NCBI GenBank assembly: GCA_020161435.1 | Contig: JAIUNV010000002.1 | Coordinates: 620,001-684,000, forward strand | DNA from: Bacteroidota bacterium | Lineage (GTDB): Bacteria; Bacteroidota; Bacteroidia; Chitinophagales; Chitinophagaceae | Direction of reading: 5' to 3' | DNA: 64,000 nucleotides | Part shown: piece by piece, positions 52,804-61,241 of the stretch | Layout of the letters: every line of letters starts with the position of its first letter | Numbering within the stretch: the stretch's first letter is position 1 | Program-made: the position numbers and the translations under genes | The notes under the pieces: model-generated | Database searches by the model: none | What the model saw: the letters and a program-made list of their open reading frames with translations, nothing else | What the model was told of the DNA's origin: nothing

Positions 52804-53652
52804 ATGGCAAATCTTCATCCTTACTGCATCATCAATGGTAGCCTGCAACCCCGCAGCACAGCAGCCATCGGGCTCGATGATATGGCACTAAACAGAGGCT
52901 ACGGTGTGTTCGATTTTTTTAAAGTGATGCAAGGCATACCCATGCACCTCGATGCACATTTGAAACGATTGTTTCACTCTGCCCAACACATGCATTTGCC
53001 AATAGATGAAGATGTGGAGCGTTGGAAAAGTCTTATTCAGCAATTGCTGAACGCCAACCATGTGCAGGATGCCGGTGTTAAAATATTGGTGACTGCCGGC
53101 TATGCACCCAATGGCTACAGCATTGCCAGTCCTAACATCATCATCACTACACAACCATTGCCTGCAAAAAAAGAAGACGATTATGCCAAAGGCATCGCAG
53201 TTATCACCCATGAATACCAGCGGGAAATGCCAGATGTAAAAAGCATCAACTACACCCGTGGCATTTGGCTGCTGCCGCAGATAGCCGCAGCCGGTGCCAG
53301 CGATGTATTGTATTATGCCAATGGCTTACTCACCGAAAGTCCCCGTAGCAATGTGTTCGTTGTAAATGTAGAAGGCGTGTTGCTTACCCCTGAGCACAAC
53401 ATGCTGAAAGGCATTACCCGTCAGCAAGTATTGAGCATTGCCAGCCAACATGTTTCTGTTGAATGTACCTATGTAACGATTGCTGATTTACGCAACGCTG
53501 CAGAAGTATTCATCACCAGTACTACTAAGGGCATATTACCCGTTACTACAATTGATGGAATGCCAGTGGGCAATGGCCAACCAGGCAAAGTAACACTAGA
53601 ATTAATGCAGGCTTTGCATCAGTATGAAATGGAACTGCTGGCAAATACATGA
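52804..53652 (+). CDS. Aminotransferase class IV (branched-chain aminotransferase / aminodeoxychorismate lyase-like)
   Basis: 282 residues from ATG 52804. Fold-type IV PLP enzyme. Seen: INGSLQPRSTAAIGLDDMALNRG-type N-terminus in pieces, GYGVFDFFKVMQGIPMHLDAHLKRL, the PLP-binding Lys146 in VKSINYTRG, the conserved Glu in LLTESPRSNVFVV, and GITRQQVLSIA. Sequence alone does not separate branched-chain or D-amino acid transamination from 4-amino-4-deoxychorismate lyase (pabC). Upstream in-frame Met residues are rejected because they precede the conserved start. Confidence 0.85.
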   Translation: MANLHPYCIINGSLQPRSTAAIGLDDMALNRGYGVFDFFKVMQGIPMHLDAHLKRLFHSAQHMHLPIDEDVERWKSLIQQLLNANHVQDAGVKILVTAGYAPNGYSIASPNIIITTQPLPAKKEDDYAKGIAVITHEYQREMPDVKSINYTRGIWLLPQIAAAGASDVLYYANGLLTESPRSNVFVVNVEGVLLTPEHNMLKGITRQQVLSIASQHVSVECTYVTIADLRNAAEVFITSTTKGILPVTTIDGMPVGNGQPGKVTLELMQALHQYEMELLANT

Positions 53653-53656
53653 GCTA

Positions 53657-54394
53657 TTAACGCATAGCACCAGCTTTAATAAACAATGGCCAGCGAACGA
53701 TGCGCTTTTCTGCAGCTGGCCAAATTTTCCATAATTTTTCTGAGGCGTCGTCAAGTGGATTGACTTTTGTTTCAGCCATGCATTTTTGCACAGCAGACCA
53801 GGTGTTCAGGTAGTGAATAAACTGCGTTGCTGTCCATTCCATTTTCATCTGTAGTGAAGGAAACGACACTTCCCGAAAAGGAAACGGTAAAGAGGCATAA
53901 CCATCATCCAACATTTTTCTTTCAGGCTCCCAGTAGGCGTGTATCGTATTATAATAAAACTCATGCAACCAAGCATCTACTGCTTTGTTGATGTTGCACA
54001 AACCATACCCAATCACTACCAGGTGTCCTTCCGGTTTGGCTACACGGCGTACTTCATTGTAAAAAGCTTCCAAATCCAACCAGTGAATGGCTTGCGCCAC
54101 GGTAACCACATCAAAATAATGATCGGGATAATCGGTATGCTCGGCAGGCTGCACACTGTAGTGAATGGAATTGTTGGCCGGTGCTTGCCGGAGTTGCGCA
54201 GCACTGGTATCAGAAGCACACACCAAGGTGAAGTGCTCAGCCAGTTGCATAGCCAGCTGACCGTTACCAGTGGCACAATCCCAAGCCACCCCTTTGTACC
54301 GCTGCAGTTTTGCAATGGCTTTACCCAATGCAACCGGATAAGTTGGCCGGTAAACTGCATAGGCTGCAGCATGTGCTGAAAACAAATCTTTCAT
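53657..54394 (-). CDS. Class I SAM-dependent methyltransferase
   Basis: 245 residues. Motif I is WDCATGNGQLAMQLAEHF (about 38-55), followed by CASDTSAAQL (acidic end of strand 2), YFDVVTVAQAIHWLDLEAFYNEVRRV-type strand 4 and post-motif, and HLVVIGYGL. The HWLDLEAF pattern is that of the methyltransferase-11 group with small-molecule substrates (trans-aconitate or menaquinone-like). The substrate is unknown. It starts 3 nt after the YCII-like gene on the same strand. Confidence 0.85.
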   Translation of the reverse strand: MKDLFSAHAAAYAVYRPTYPVALGKAIAKLQRYKGVAWDCATGNGQLAMQLAEHFTLVCASDTSAAQLRQAPANNSIHYSVQPAEHTDYPDHYFDVVTVAQAIHWLDLEAFYNEVRRVAKPEGHLVVIGYGLCNINKAVDAWLHEFYYNTIHAYWEPERKMLDDGYASLPFPFREVSFPSLQMKMEWTATQFIHYLNTWSAVQKCMAETKVNPLDDASEKLWKIWPAAEKRIVRWPLFIKAGAMR

Positions 54395-54397
54395 GTT

Positions 54398-54796
54398 TTA
54401 TTTAAACGTCGTTCCCTTGGCCGTCCACCAGGGATGAATTTCATAATCGAGCCTGCCTGCTTTGATGGCCGGATCTGTTTGCAATAATTTTTCTACTTCT
54501 TCTTTGCTGGCGGCATCAAAAATAAAAATACCCCGCCAGTTGCCGTCGTCGCCAAAAGGCCCGGCTACAATGAGTTTGCCCATATCTGCCATTACCTGCA
54601 TATTGGCCATGTGCCCTGCCTGCAACTTATTAATGACAGCCGTGTCTGTAATCTTATCCCGGTCTTTGCCTTTTGTAAGCATTACAAACCAGTATTGCTT
54701 CATTTCGTATTTCGGCGTTTCTGCTTTGTTGGTTTGTTGCGCATTGGTTGGCGTTATCAGCAGCATGCACAGGCATGAAAAAAGAATGGCTTTCAT
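54398..54796 (-). CDS. Exported YCII-related domain protein
   Basis: 132 residues from ATG 54796 with signal peptide MKAILFSCLCMLLITPTNAQ. The rest is a YCII-like alpha-beta dimerisable barrel: KQYWFVMLTKGKDRDK, a helix HMANMQVMADMGKLIVAGPFGD, then GIFIFDAASKEEVEKLLQTDPA and a His-containing HPWW near the C-terminus. Function is not established for exported members. Operonic with the following methyltransferase (3-nt gap). Confidence 0.82.
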   Translation of the reverse strand: MKAILFSCLCMLLITPTNAQQTNKAETPKYEMKQYWFVMLTKGKDRDKITDTAVINKLQAGHMANMQVMADMGKLIVAGPFGDDGNWRGIFIFDAASKEEVEKLLQTDPAIKAGRLDYEIHPWWTAKGTTFK

Positions 54797-54826
54797 GAGG
54801 GTTGATTTTACAGGAAATGTACGGTA

Positions 54827-54858
54827 CAAAACAGCCCGACACAAACGTGCCGGGCTGT
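54827..54858 (-). terminator. Intrinsic terminator after the BNR-repeat protein gene
   Basis: On the minus strand a 12-bp stem (one G.T pair) ACAGCCCGGCAC/GTGTCGGGCTGT with a GTTT loop is followed by a short T-run, 21 nt after the stop at 54879. Confidence 0.75.
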
Positions 54859-54878
54859 ATCAATAACTATTGTAAGAT

Positions 54879-57800
54879 TTAGCCGCTAGTTCCAGCGCCA
54901 CTCACTTTTAGTTTTGGCCCGAGATAGATTTTTTCTTTTTCAAAAGCCTGCATTACTTTTTGATGATACTGTTGCATCACAGCTTTGGTGGCTCCGTCCT
55001 GCTTTTGCAAATCTTGTTTCAGCAAATCAATACGCTGTATTTGCATGTTGCTGGGTGCAGCCTCATTGCCTGCCACAGCCGTGTACACTTCGCTGATTTC
55101 TTCTTTCAAACGCTTTTCATCGGCAAACATGCTTTTGTTTTTGGTAGCCATTAGTTTGCCCCGCAGTTCTTCCAGTTTATCGTAGTACTCCTGAGCAGCC
55201 TGTCGGTTTTTTTTGTTTTGCAGTTTTTCAATATTTCCCTTCAGCTTTTCTTGTGTTTTGCTAATAGTGTCTACTAAAGCTGCCAGCTCCTCCTGCATGT
55301 TGAACAACTTCATAGCAGCATCATATTGCTGCTTGCGTTCTTCAAGTGTCATGTCGCCTTTTTCATCGTGTACCACCGTTATCTGTTCCGTTACCACTTT
55401 GTCGCCTACCACGAGTTTTACGGTGTACTCGCCGGGCAATACCATGGGGGCAGTAAAGGCGCCAAAGTCGAGCTTCACACCGCCTTCTGCCATTTTGGGT
55501 GGCGTACCCCGCAGGTTCCAGGTCACCATGTTGATGCCCTTACGCTTGGTAGCAGGAATGCTCTGCACCAGCTTGCCATCTTTGTCTACAATTTCCACTT
55601 TTACATCGCCACTGCTTACCCTGTCTTTCAGGTAATACTTAATGGGCTGAATGCTGGGCGGGTTGCCACCATTCCAGCCGCCGGTGCCTGGGAAACCACC
55701 ACCACCAAACTGACCATCTCTCAACGTGAGTTTTTCAGGCTTCAGCAGCACAATGTCTTTTGCAGCTACATCTTCAGTCATGTTACGTATCGGGCTGATA
55801 TCATCTACGACAATGACACCACGGCCATGCGTACCCAACACCAAATCATGCTTGGTTGGATGAATGGCTATGTCTCTTACCAAAGCATACCATGGAATGT
55901 TGTTCTTCATGCGGAACCATTCTTTACCGCCATTGGTAGAGCAATACAAACCCATTTCGGTACCGGCAAACAACAGGTCTTTGTTCTTCAGGTCTTCTTT
56001 TATTTTATGGGCAAAACCTTCCATGGCTTCACTGCCTTTTAGCAGGGTCCATGTTTTACCCATGTCGTTGCTACGGGCCACATAGGTTTTGTGATCGCCG
56101 TACATGTGGTTGTCAAACGTAGCGTACACAACATTTTTATCAAACCCGCTGGGCTCAATGCTGCTCACCCATGTTTGTGCAGGTATGCCCGCAGCGGCAT
56201 AGTTGGCAGCCACGTTGGTCCAGGTTTTACCGCCATCCAATGTGTATTGCAAATTGCCATCGTCGGTGCCGGCCCATATCATGTTGCCATCCACCGGACT
56301 TTCGGCTATCGTAAATACAGTACAGTGATTTTCGGCAGACGTGTTATCTGCACTCAGGCCACCACTCTCTTCTTGCTTTTGTTTGTTTTTGTCGTTGGTA
56401 GTAAGGTCTGGCGAAATGCGGGTCCAGTTGCGGCCCTGATCGGTGCTGCGGTACACGTACTGCGCCCCGCAATACAATGCCCCTGTATAAGTACCTACAT
56501 ACAACGGCGTATTCCAGTTCCAGCGCAGGTCTTCATCGCCGGGGCCCTTTTGGGGTTGAATGGCTACTGCTTTTCCATTGGTAAGGTTTACACGGGCCAT
56601 GTTGCCACCCTGATATTCGGCAAAGCAAATGTTGGGGTCTTTGGCATCGGGCACGGTCCAGAAACCATCGCCACCATATACATCTTGCCACACCGCATTG
56701 CTTACACCACCGGGTGCAGCACTGGGTGCTACCCAACTGCCATTGTCTTGCAAGCCGCCATAAATACGATATGGGTTAGCATTGTCTACAGCTACATGAT
56801 AAAACTGACCCACGGGTAAATTGCCTTTGAACGACCAGGTGGCGCCTTTATCCAAACTCAGATAAACGCCCCCATCGGTACCTAACCAAAGTTCGTTGGT
56901 AGCGTTAGGATTAATCCACAACGCATGATGGTCGCTGTGTACCCAGCCACCTTCGCTGCTGGCTTCGGCAAAGCTGTAGCCACCGTCTACGCTGTACGCA
57001 AATGAAAATGCAGGACGATACACCCGCTTGGGATCTTTCGGATCCACTTCTATGCAAGCAAAATAAAAAGGCCGGCTCACCACATTGAGCGAAGCACTTT
57101 GCGCCTTCCAGTTTTCGCCACCGTCATCGCTGATGTACAAACCGGTTTTGTTGTTTTCCAACTCGGCAATGGCCACCAGATTTTTGGGTGAAGATGGCGC
57201 CATGGCCAGGGCCACACGGCCAATCAAACCTTGTGGCAATCCGCTCTGAATGCGGCGCCAGTTTTTACCACCGTCGAGGCTTTTCCAAATGCCGCCACCG
57301 GGGCCGCCACTGTTGAAAGAGTATGGCTTCCGGCGAAACTCCCACGTAGTAGCATACACCACATTCGGATTTTCCGGATCGATGGCTACATCGGCAGCAC
57401 CGGCTTTTTCGCTGATGTACAACACCTGCTTAAAAGTTTTGCCACCGTCTTCGCTTTTGTACAAACCGCGGTGTTTGCTATCGCTCCACAATGGGCCGGG
57501 AGCAGCCACATACACTTCGTTGCTGTTCTTGGGATTGATGACGATTTCTGCAATGTGTTCTGTACTATCGAGGCCACCCACTTTGGTCCAGTTGTCCCCG
57601 GCATCGGTGGTTTTGTACAGGCCATTGCCAATAGATACCGAGTTACGCATGTTGCTTTCGCCAGTACCTACAAAAATTACTTTCGGATTTTTTTGATCGA
57701 CTGCAACGGCGCCAATGCTTTGGCAATATTTATCGAAAATGGGTTTGAAAGAAGCGCCACTGTTGGTGGTTTTCCAAACACCACCACCGGCTGTGCCGAT

Positions 57801-57974
57801 GTAAATGGTTTTGGGTTCGTTATTAACGCCCTGAATGGCAGTAATGCGTCCACTCATGGTGCCGGGGCCCAGCCAGCGGGCTTCCATCATACCAAAAGTG
57901 GCGCTGTTGATTTTGGTTTGTGCCATGCTCAATGTGGCAGGCACACACAACAGGGCCGTGAGTAATTTCTTCAT
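54879..57974 (-). CDS. Secreted VPS10/sortilin-type BNR beta-propeller protein
   Basis: 1031 residues from ATG 57974 (signal peptide MKKLLTALLCVPATLSMAQ). Residues about 20-730 consist of repeated BNR/Asp-box blades of the form S/T-x-D-x-G-x-T/N-W (TTDAGDNWTKV, SEDGGKTFK, SLDGGKNWRRI, SDDGGENWKA, STDQGRNWTRI, TLDGGKTWTNV, SNDMGKTWTLL). These fold as two seven-bladed propellers, as in VPS10/glycosyl hydrolase 74-like proteins. After a Gly-rich linker (GQFGGGGFPGTGGWNGGNPP) comes an Ig-like domain and a long helical coiled C-terminus (about 890-1010). Ligand or enzyme activity unknown. It lies downstream of a LolA-like gene in the same orientation. Confidence 0.82.
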   Translation of the reverse strand: MKKLLTALLCVPATLSMAQTKINSATFGMMEARWLGPGTMSGRITAIQGVNNEPKTIYIGTAGGGVWKTTNSGASFKPIFDKYCQSIGAVAVDQKNPKVIFVGTGESNMRNSVSIGNGLYKTTDAGDNWTKVGGLDSTEHIAEIVINPKNSNEVYVAAPGPLWSDSKHRGLYKSEDGGKTFKQVLYISEKAGAADVAIDPENPNVVYATTWEFRRKPYSFNSGGPGGGIWKSLDGGKNWRRIQSGLPQGLIGRVALAMAPSSPKNLVAIAELENNKTGLYISDDGGENWKAQSASLNVVSRPFYFACIEVDPKDPKRVYRPAFSFAYSVDGGYSFAEASSEGGWVHSDHHALWINPNATNELWLGTDGGVYLSLDKGATWSFKGNLPVGQFYHVAVDNANPYRIYGGLQDNGSWVAPSAAPGGVSNAVWQDVYGGDGFWTVPDAKDPNICFAEYQGGNMARVNLTNGKAVAIQPQKGPGDEDLRWNWNTPLYVGTYTGALYCGAQYVYRSTDQGRNWTRISPDLTTNDKNKQKQEESGGLSADNTSAENHCTVFTIAESPVDGNMIWAGTDDGNLQYTLDGGKTWTNVAANYAAAGIPAQTWVSSIEPSGFDKNVVYATFDNHMYGDHKTYVARSNDMGKTWTLLKGSEAMEGFAHKIKEDLKNKDLLFAGTEMGLYCSTNGGKEWFRMKNNIPWYALVRDIAIHPTKHDLVLGTHGRGVIVVDDISPIRNMTEDVAAKDIVLLKPEKLTLRDGQFGGGGFPGTGGWNGGNPPSIQPIKYYLKDRVSSGDVKVEIVDKDGKLVQSIPATKRKGINMVTWNLRGTPPKMAEGGVKLDFGAFTAPMVLPGEYTVKLVVGDKVVTEQITVVHDEKGDMTLEERKQQYDAAMKLFNMQEELAALVDTISKTQEKLKGNIEKLQNKKNRQAAQEYYDKLEELRGKLMATKNKSMFADEKRLKEEISEVYTAVAGNEAAPSNMQIQRIDLLKQDLQKQDGATKAVMQQYHQKVMQAFEKEKIYLGPKLKVSGAGTSG

Positions 57975-57997
57975 GCAAAAAAGTTTTTGGGTGAAGA

Positions 57998-58053
57998 GAA
58001 AAACAAGAGCCACACAAACATGCAGTCATCAGCGGCAATGAATGAGTGGCTCT
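57998..58053 (-). terminator. Possible terminator/attenuator between the LolA-like and BNR genes
   Basis: AGAGCCAC/GTGGCTCT (58006-58013 and 58046-58053) with a 32-nt loop; on the minus strand a TGTTTTTC tract follows. The long loop makes this weak. Confidence 0.4.
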
Positions 58054-58080
58054 ATTTATCTCAATGAATGAGGAGATGAA

Positions 58081-58782
58081 TTATTTAGTAGGATCAGCAA
58101 AGATTTTTTCGTCCACCGATTCATTTACTTTCACACTGGTCATTACTACAGTACCAAAAGGCTGGGTAATAGAAAATGCTAGCTTGATGCCATTTACATC
58201 GCGGTAGTCGCTCATATCGGTTTTGGTTTCAATTTCCTGACCGTTCATGTTAATCTTCGTACTCGTACGAATCACATAAAAAGTTTCAGCGTCGATAAAT
58301 ACTGTTTGATCGCCGCTGTTCTTACGGGTTACTTTCAGCTTGTGGCACTCAGTTCCTTCAATATCTTCTGTACCCAGGTACTCAACAGTGTGGCCCTTGG
58401 CTTTGTAGTCAATAAAATTGCCCTGTAAATCGAGGTCGTCCAGGCTGGCTTTTACAGCATCGGCAGGCAATGGTTCGGGTTTGGTTTGGCCCTGAAAAGG
58501 CATGAACTGCCAGCCATTGGTAGGAGTAACAATGGCGTAGCCTGTCATACCGGCTACAGAAATATCCTGGCGTGAACCTATATTGTGCACATTGGTCACT
58601 TTTACACCAACTTCGCGACCCATTACATTCACAGTACCTTCCATTTGTACCGATTTTACCTTGAGCCATTTTTCCTTGCCGCCGATGGCCGCAATGTGTT
58701 TGTCGATGATTTCGTCAGCGGTTTGGGCCATGGCCGTTACTGCTGAAAAAATGAGCATGAGGGGTAGCAATACCTTCTTCAT
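58081..58782 (-). CDS. LolA-fold outer-membrane lipoprotein-sorting-like protein
   Basis: 233 residues with signal peptide MKKVLLPLMLIFSAVTAMAQ. The pattern TADEIIDKHIAAIGGKEKWLKVKSVQMEGTV (in pieces), then strands such as GWQFMPFQGQTKPEPLP, YLGTEDIEGTECHKLKVTRK and FIDAETFYVIRTSTKINMNGQE, is the LolA/LppX-like half-barrel common in Bacteroidota. It probably binds a hydrophobic ligand in the periplasm. Whether it carries lipoproteins is unknown. It lies upstream of the BNR protein gene, likely in one unit. Confidence 0.8.
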   Translation of the reverse strand: MKKVLLPLMLIFSAVTAMAQTADEIIDKHIAAIGGKEKWLKVKSVQMEGTVNVMGREVGVKVTNVHNIGSRQDISVAGMTGYAIVTPTNGWQFMPFQGQTKPEPLPADAVKASLDDLDLQGNFIDYKAKGHTVEYLGTEDIEGTECHKLKVTRKNSGDQTVFIDAETFYVIRTSTKINMNGQEIETKTDMSDYRDVNGIKLAFSITQPFGTVVMTSVKVNESVDEKIFADPTK

Positions 58783-58966
58783 AAGTGTTGTGTTTTAGAT
58801 TGTAAAATTAGCAGGCCAGGTGCATCGTGCTTTGCCGTTCGACCATTGCCAAAACAGTTTCATCAGCCTTTTGCACCAAGAGGTTTCAATATACAATGCA
58901 AAAACAAAAAAGGATAGCCTTGTTTACGCAATGGAGAATAAGCAGTCGGCCAATGCACCAATTCAG

Positions 58967-58974
58967 TAGGTTTG
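58967..58974 (+). promoter_or_regulatory. Candidate -7 element (TAGGTTTG)
   Basis: Exact TAnnTTTG match followed by C, 21 nt before ATG 58996. Confidence 0.45.
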
Positions 58975-58995
58975 CGTCCCAAATGACACTTCAGC

Positions 58996-59742
58996 ATGGC
59001 CGCCAAAGAATGGTTTGATGACTGGTTCGATACGCCTTATTATCATCAGTTATATTTTCAACGAGATGCACAGGAAGCCGCCGCTTTCATCAACCGGCTG
59101 TTGCAATATTTGCAACCTGCAGCCGGTAGCAAAATGCTGGATGTGGCCTGCGGCAAAGGCCGGCACAGCCTGCAACTGTCACAACAAGGTTTTGATGTAA
59201 CCGGCATTGATATTTCGGCACAATCCATTGCTGCAGCCAACCAACAGGCACATGATCAGTTGCAGTTTTTTGTACACGATATGCGCCAGCCTTTCTGGAT
59301 CAATTACTTCGATTACGCTTTCAACTTTTTTACCAGCTTCGGCTACTTTAACACCCGGCGTGAACACGATGCTGCATTGCGGACTATTGCACAATCCATC
59401 AAAATGAACGGCACATTGGTGATTGATTTTCTCAACGTGCATTATGCCGAAGATCATTTCCAATACCAGTCGGATACTACTCTGAACGGCTACAATTTTC
59501 ATGTCACCAAATGGATGGATGAAACCCATTTTTACAAAAAGATTGAAGTAGAACACGACGACTTTACTGAGCCGCATGTGTACACCGAAAAAGTGGCCAA
59601 GTTTTCGCTGGGTGATTTTACTGACATGCTGGCTTTTCAGGGCATGCAAATCACCGAAGTGTTTGGCGATTACAACCTTGGCGCTTACGATGTTCGCCAC
59701 TCGCCCCGTATGATTATTCTGGCCAAAAAAATACGCTTCTAA
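58996..59742 (+). CDS. Class I SAM-dependent methyltransferase
   Basis: 248 residues. SAM motif I is MLDVACGKGRHSLQLSQQGF (about 47-66), then TGIDISAQSIAAA, FDYAFNFFTSFGYF and GTLVIDFLNVHYAEDHF. The N-terminal EWFDDWFDTPYYHQLYF matches a Bacteroidota methyltransferase group preceding thioesterases. The substrate is unknown. The thioesterase gene begins 3 nt after its stop, so the two are cotranscribed. Confidence 0.87.
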   Translation: MAAKEWFDDWFDTPYYHQLYFQRDAQEAAAFINRLLQYLQPAAGSKMLDVACGKGRHSLQLSQQGFDVTGIDISAQSIAAANQQAHDQLQFFVHDMRQPFWINYFDYAFNFFTSFGYFNTRREHDAALRTIAQSIKMNGTLVIDFLNVHYAEDHFQYQSDTTLNGYNFHVTKWMDETHFYKKIEVEHDDFTEPHVYTEKVAKFSLGDFTDMLAFQGMQITEVFGDYNLGAYDVRHSPRMIILAKKIRF

Positions 59743-59745
59743 CTT

Positions 59746-60165
59746 ATGTATACGCACAGTACCCAAATCCGCATTCACTATGCCCTTACCGACCAAATGG
59801 GCGTGGTATACTATGGCAACTATGCTCAGTTTTTTGAAATAGCCCGTACGGAAGCCATCCGGCAGTTGGGTTTTACCTACAAAGAATTAGAAGCGATGGG
59901 CGTAATGATGCCCGTGAGTGACATGCACATTCACTACCGCAAACCCATCCGGTACGATGAATTGATTACCGTATCTGTTACGGTAAAAGAATGGCCCATT
60001 GGCAAGAAGATTACTTTTCACGGAGAGATTCACAACGAAGCTGGCGAACGTTGCACCATGAGCGACATTACCCTCTATTTTGTAGATGCCAAAACCATGC
60101 GCCCCATCCAAATGCCGGATGCGTTAGTGACGGTATTACAACCATTTTTTGAAACCGCTCATTAA
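59746..60165 (+). CDS. Acyl-CoA thioesterase, 4HBT/YbgC-like hot-dog fold
   Basis: 139 residues, single hot-dog domain. The catalytic region YALTDQMGVVYYGNYAQFFEIART has Asp16 in the position of the 4-hydroxybenzoyl-CoA thioesterase nucleophile. The remaining strands (MHIHYRKPIRYDELITVSVTV-type, KITFHGEIHNEAGE) follow the family. It hydrolyses an acyl-CoA or acyl-ACP thioester; chain specificity is unknown. Its stop codon overlaps that of hutG tail-to-tail in TTAA. Confidence 0.88.
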   Translation: MYTHSTQIRIHYALTDQMGVVYYGNYAQFFEIARTEAIRQLGFTYKELEAMGVMMPVSDMHIHYRKPIRYDELITVSVTVKEWPIGKKITFHGEIHNEAGERCTMSDITLYFVDAKTMRPIQMPDALVTVLQPFFETAH

Positions 60166-61160
60166 CCCGGATATTCTGCATTCATATCAGCAGCCTGCAC
60201 CATATCAAAAATGAGTGCAGCGGCCAACCTAGCCGTGCGGTTGTCAATATCGTAGGCAGGGTTTACTTCTGCAATATCTACCGAGGCTACCTTGCCGCTC
60301 AAAATGATATGCCGCAGCAACCGCTTGAACATGCTGTTGGGCGCAATACCATTGAAAGATTGGGCACTTACACCCGGTGCATGGCAAGCCGCAAATACAT
60401 CCAGATCGATGCTGAGTTGCAGCACATCGCTGTTGGCTATCACGCCGTTGATGGCCGTGATGATGTCTTCCAACTGATCGTTGGTGAATTGCTCTGCTAA
60501 AAAATACCGGCAGCCGGCATCATCGGCCGTGGTAAATAACCGCTTTGTATTACTGTACTGCTGAATGCCCAATACGAGATAATGAAATGGATGTTTTGTT
60601 TCGCGACACCATTGCAGCATTTGCCAAAAACCGGTGCCGGAACTAATGCCTTTTTCGCCAGGCTGGCGCAAATCGAAATGCGCATCAAAATTGATAACGC
60701 CCATTTCCTGCTTGGGTTTATCGGGTTGAATACCGAGGAAATTGGCCCAGGCTGTTTCGTGGCCGCCACCCAATACTATGGGTAAATAATTAGCTGCTTT
60801 TACTTGTGCTACCAGCTTGCCGAGTGCTTGTTGTGCGGTTTCCAAATCGCCGTCATCACACACAATATCGCCGACATCGGCCAGCACAATATGCGAGGCT
60901 ATCAATGGAAAATTTTTGCAGGCTTCACGAATGAAACGCGGCGCCTGCATGGCACCCACCCGGCCTTCATTACGCCGCACTCCTTCATCACTGCAAAAGC
61001 CAATAAAAGCAACACCCTGATGCTTGCTGCCAATCACCGGTAGTGCATCGGTCTCCAGATTGATGCAATGCATAATTTGATGCCAGCGAAGCACATCGGG
61101 TTCGTCGCCATCAACGCGGCCACGCCATATTGCCGCATCGGAATGTAGATAGATAGCCAT
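60162..61160 (-). CDS. hutG: Formimidoylglutamase / arginase-family hydrolase
   Basis: 332 residues, ureohydrolase fold with a binuclear manganese site. Metal ligands lie in LGGGHETAWANFLG, INFDAHFDLRQP and LSIDLDVFAACHAPGVSA, and the substrate-binding Glu in SVDIAEVNPAYDID. The sequence order fits formimidoylglutamase, which cleaves N-formimidoyl-L-glutamate to glutamate and formamide, the last step of histidine degradation. The presence of hutU in the window supports this over agmatinase or arginase, but not decisively. A TACCTTTA promoter-like octamer lies on the minus strand at 61178-61185. Confidence 0.83.
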   Translation of the reverse strand: MAIYLHSDAAIWRGRVDGDEPDVLRWHQIMHCINLETDALPVIGSKHQGVAFIGFCSDEGVRRNEGRVGAMQAPRFIREACKNFPLIASHIVLADVGDIVCDDGDLETAQQALGKLVAQVKAANYLPIVLGGGHETAWANFLGIQPDKPKQEMGVINFDAHFDLRQPGEKGISSGTGFWQMLQWCRETKHPFHYLVLGIQQYSNTKRLFTTADDAGCRYFLAEQFTNDQLEDIITAINGVIANSDVLQLSIDLDVFAACHAPGVSAQSFNGIAPNSMFKRLLRHIILSGKVASVDIAEVNPAYDIDNRTARLAAALIFDMVQAADMNAEYPG

Positions 61161-61177
61161 AACGGTTGGGATTCTTT

Positions 61178-61185
61178 TAAAGGTA
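61178..61185 (-). promoter_or_regulatory. Weak -7-like element (TACCTTTA) for hutG
   Basis: Seven of eight positions of TAnnTTTG, 17 nt upstream of the ATG at 61160. Confidence 0.25.
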
Positions 61186-61241
61186 CGCCCAACCGTTGAA
61201 ACATCCTGCAGTCAAATGCATCAATCAACGAATAAAATTTG

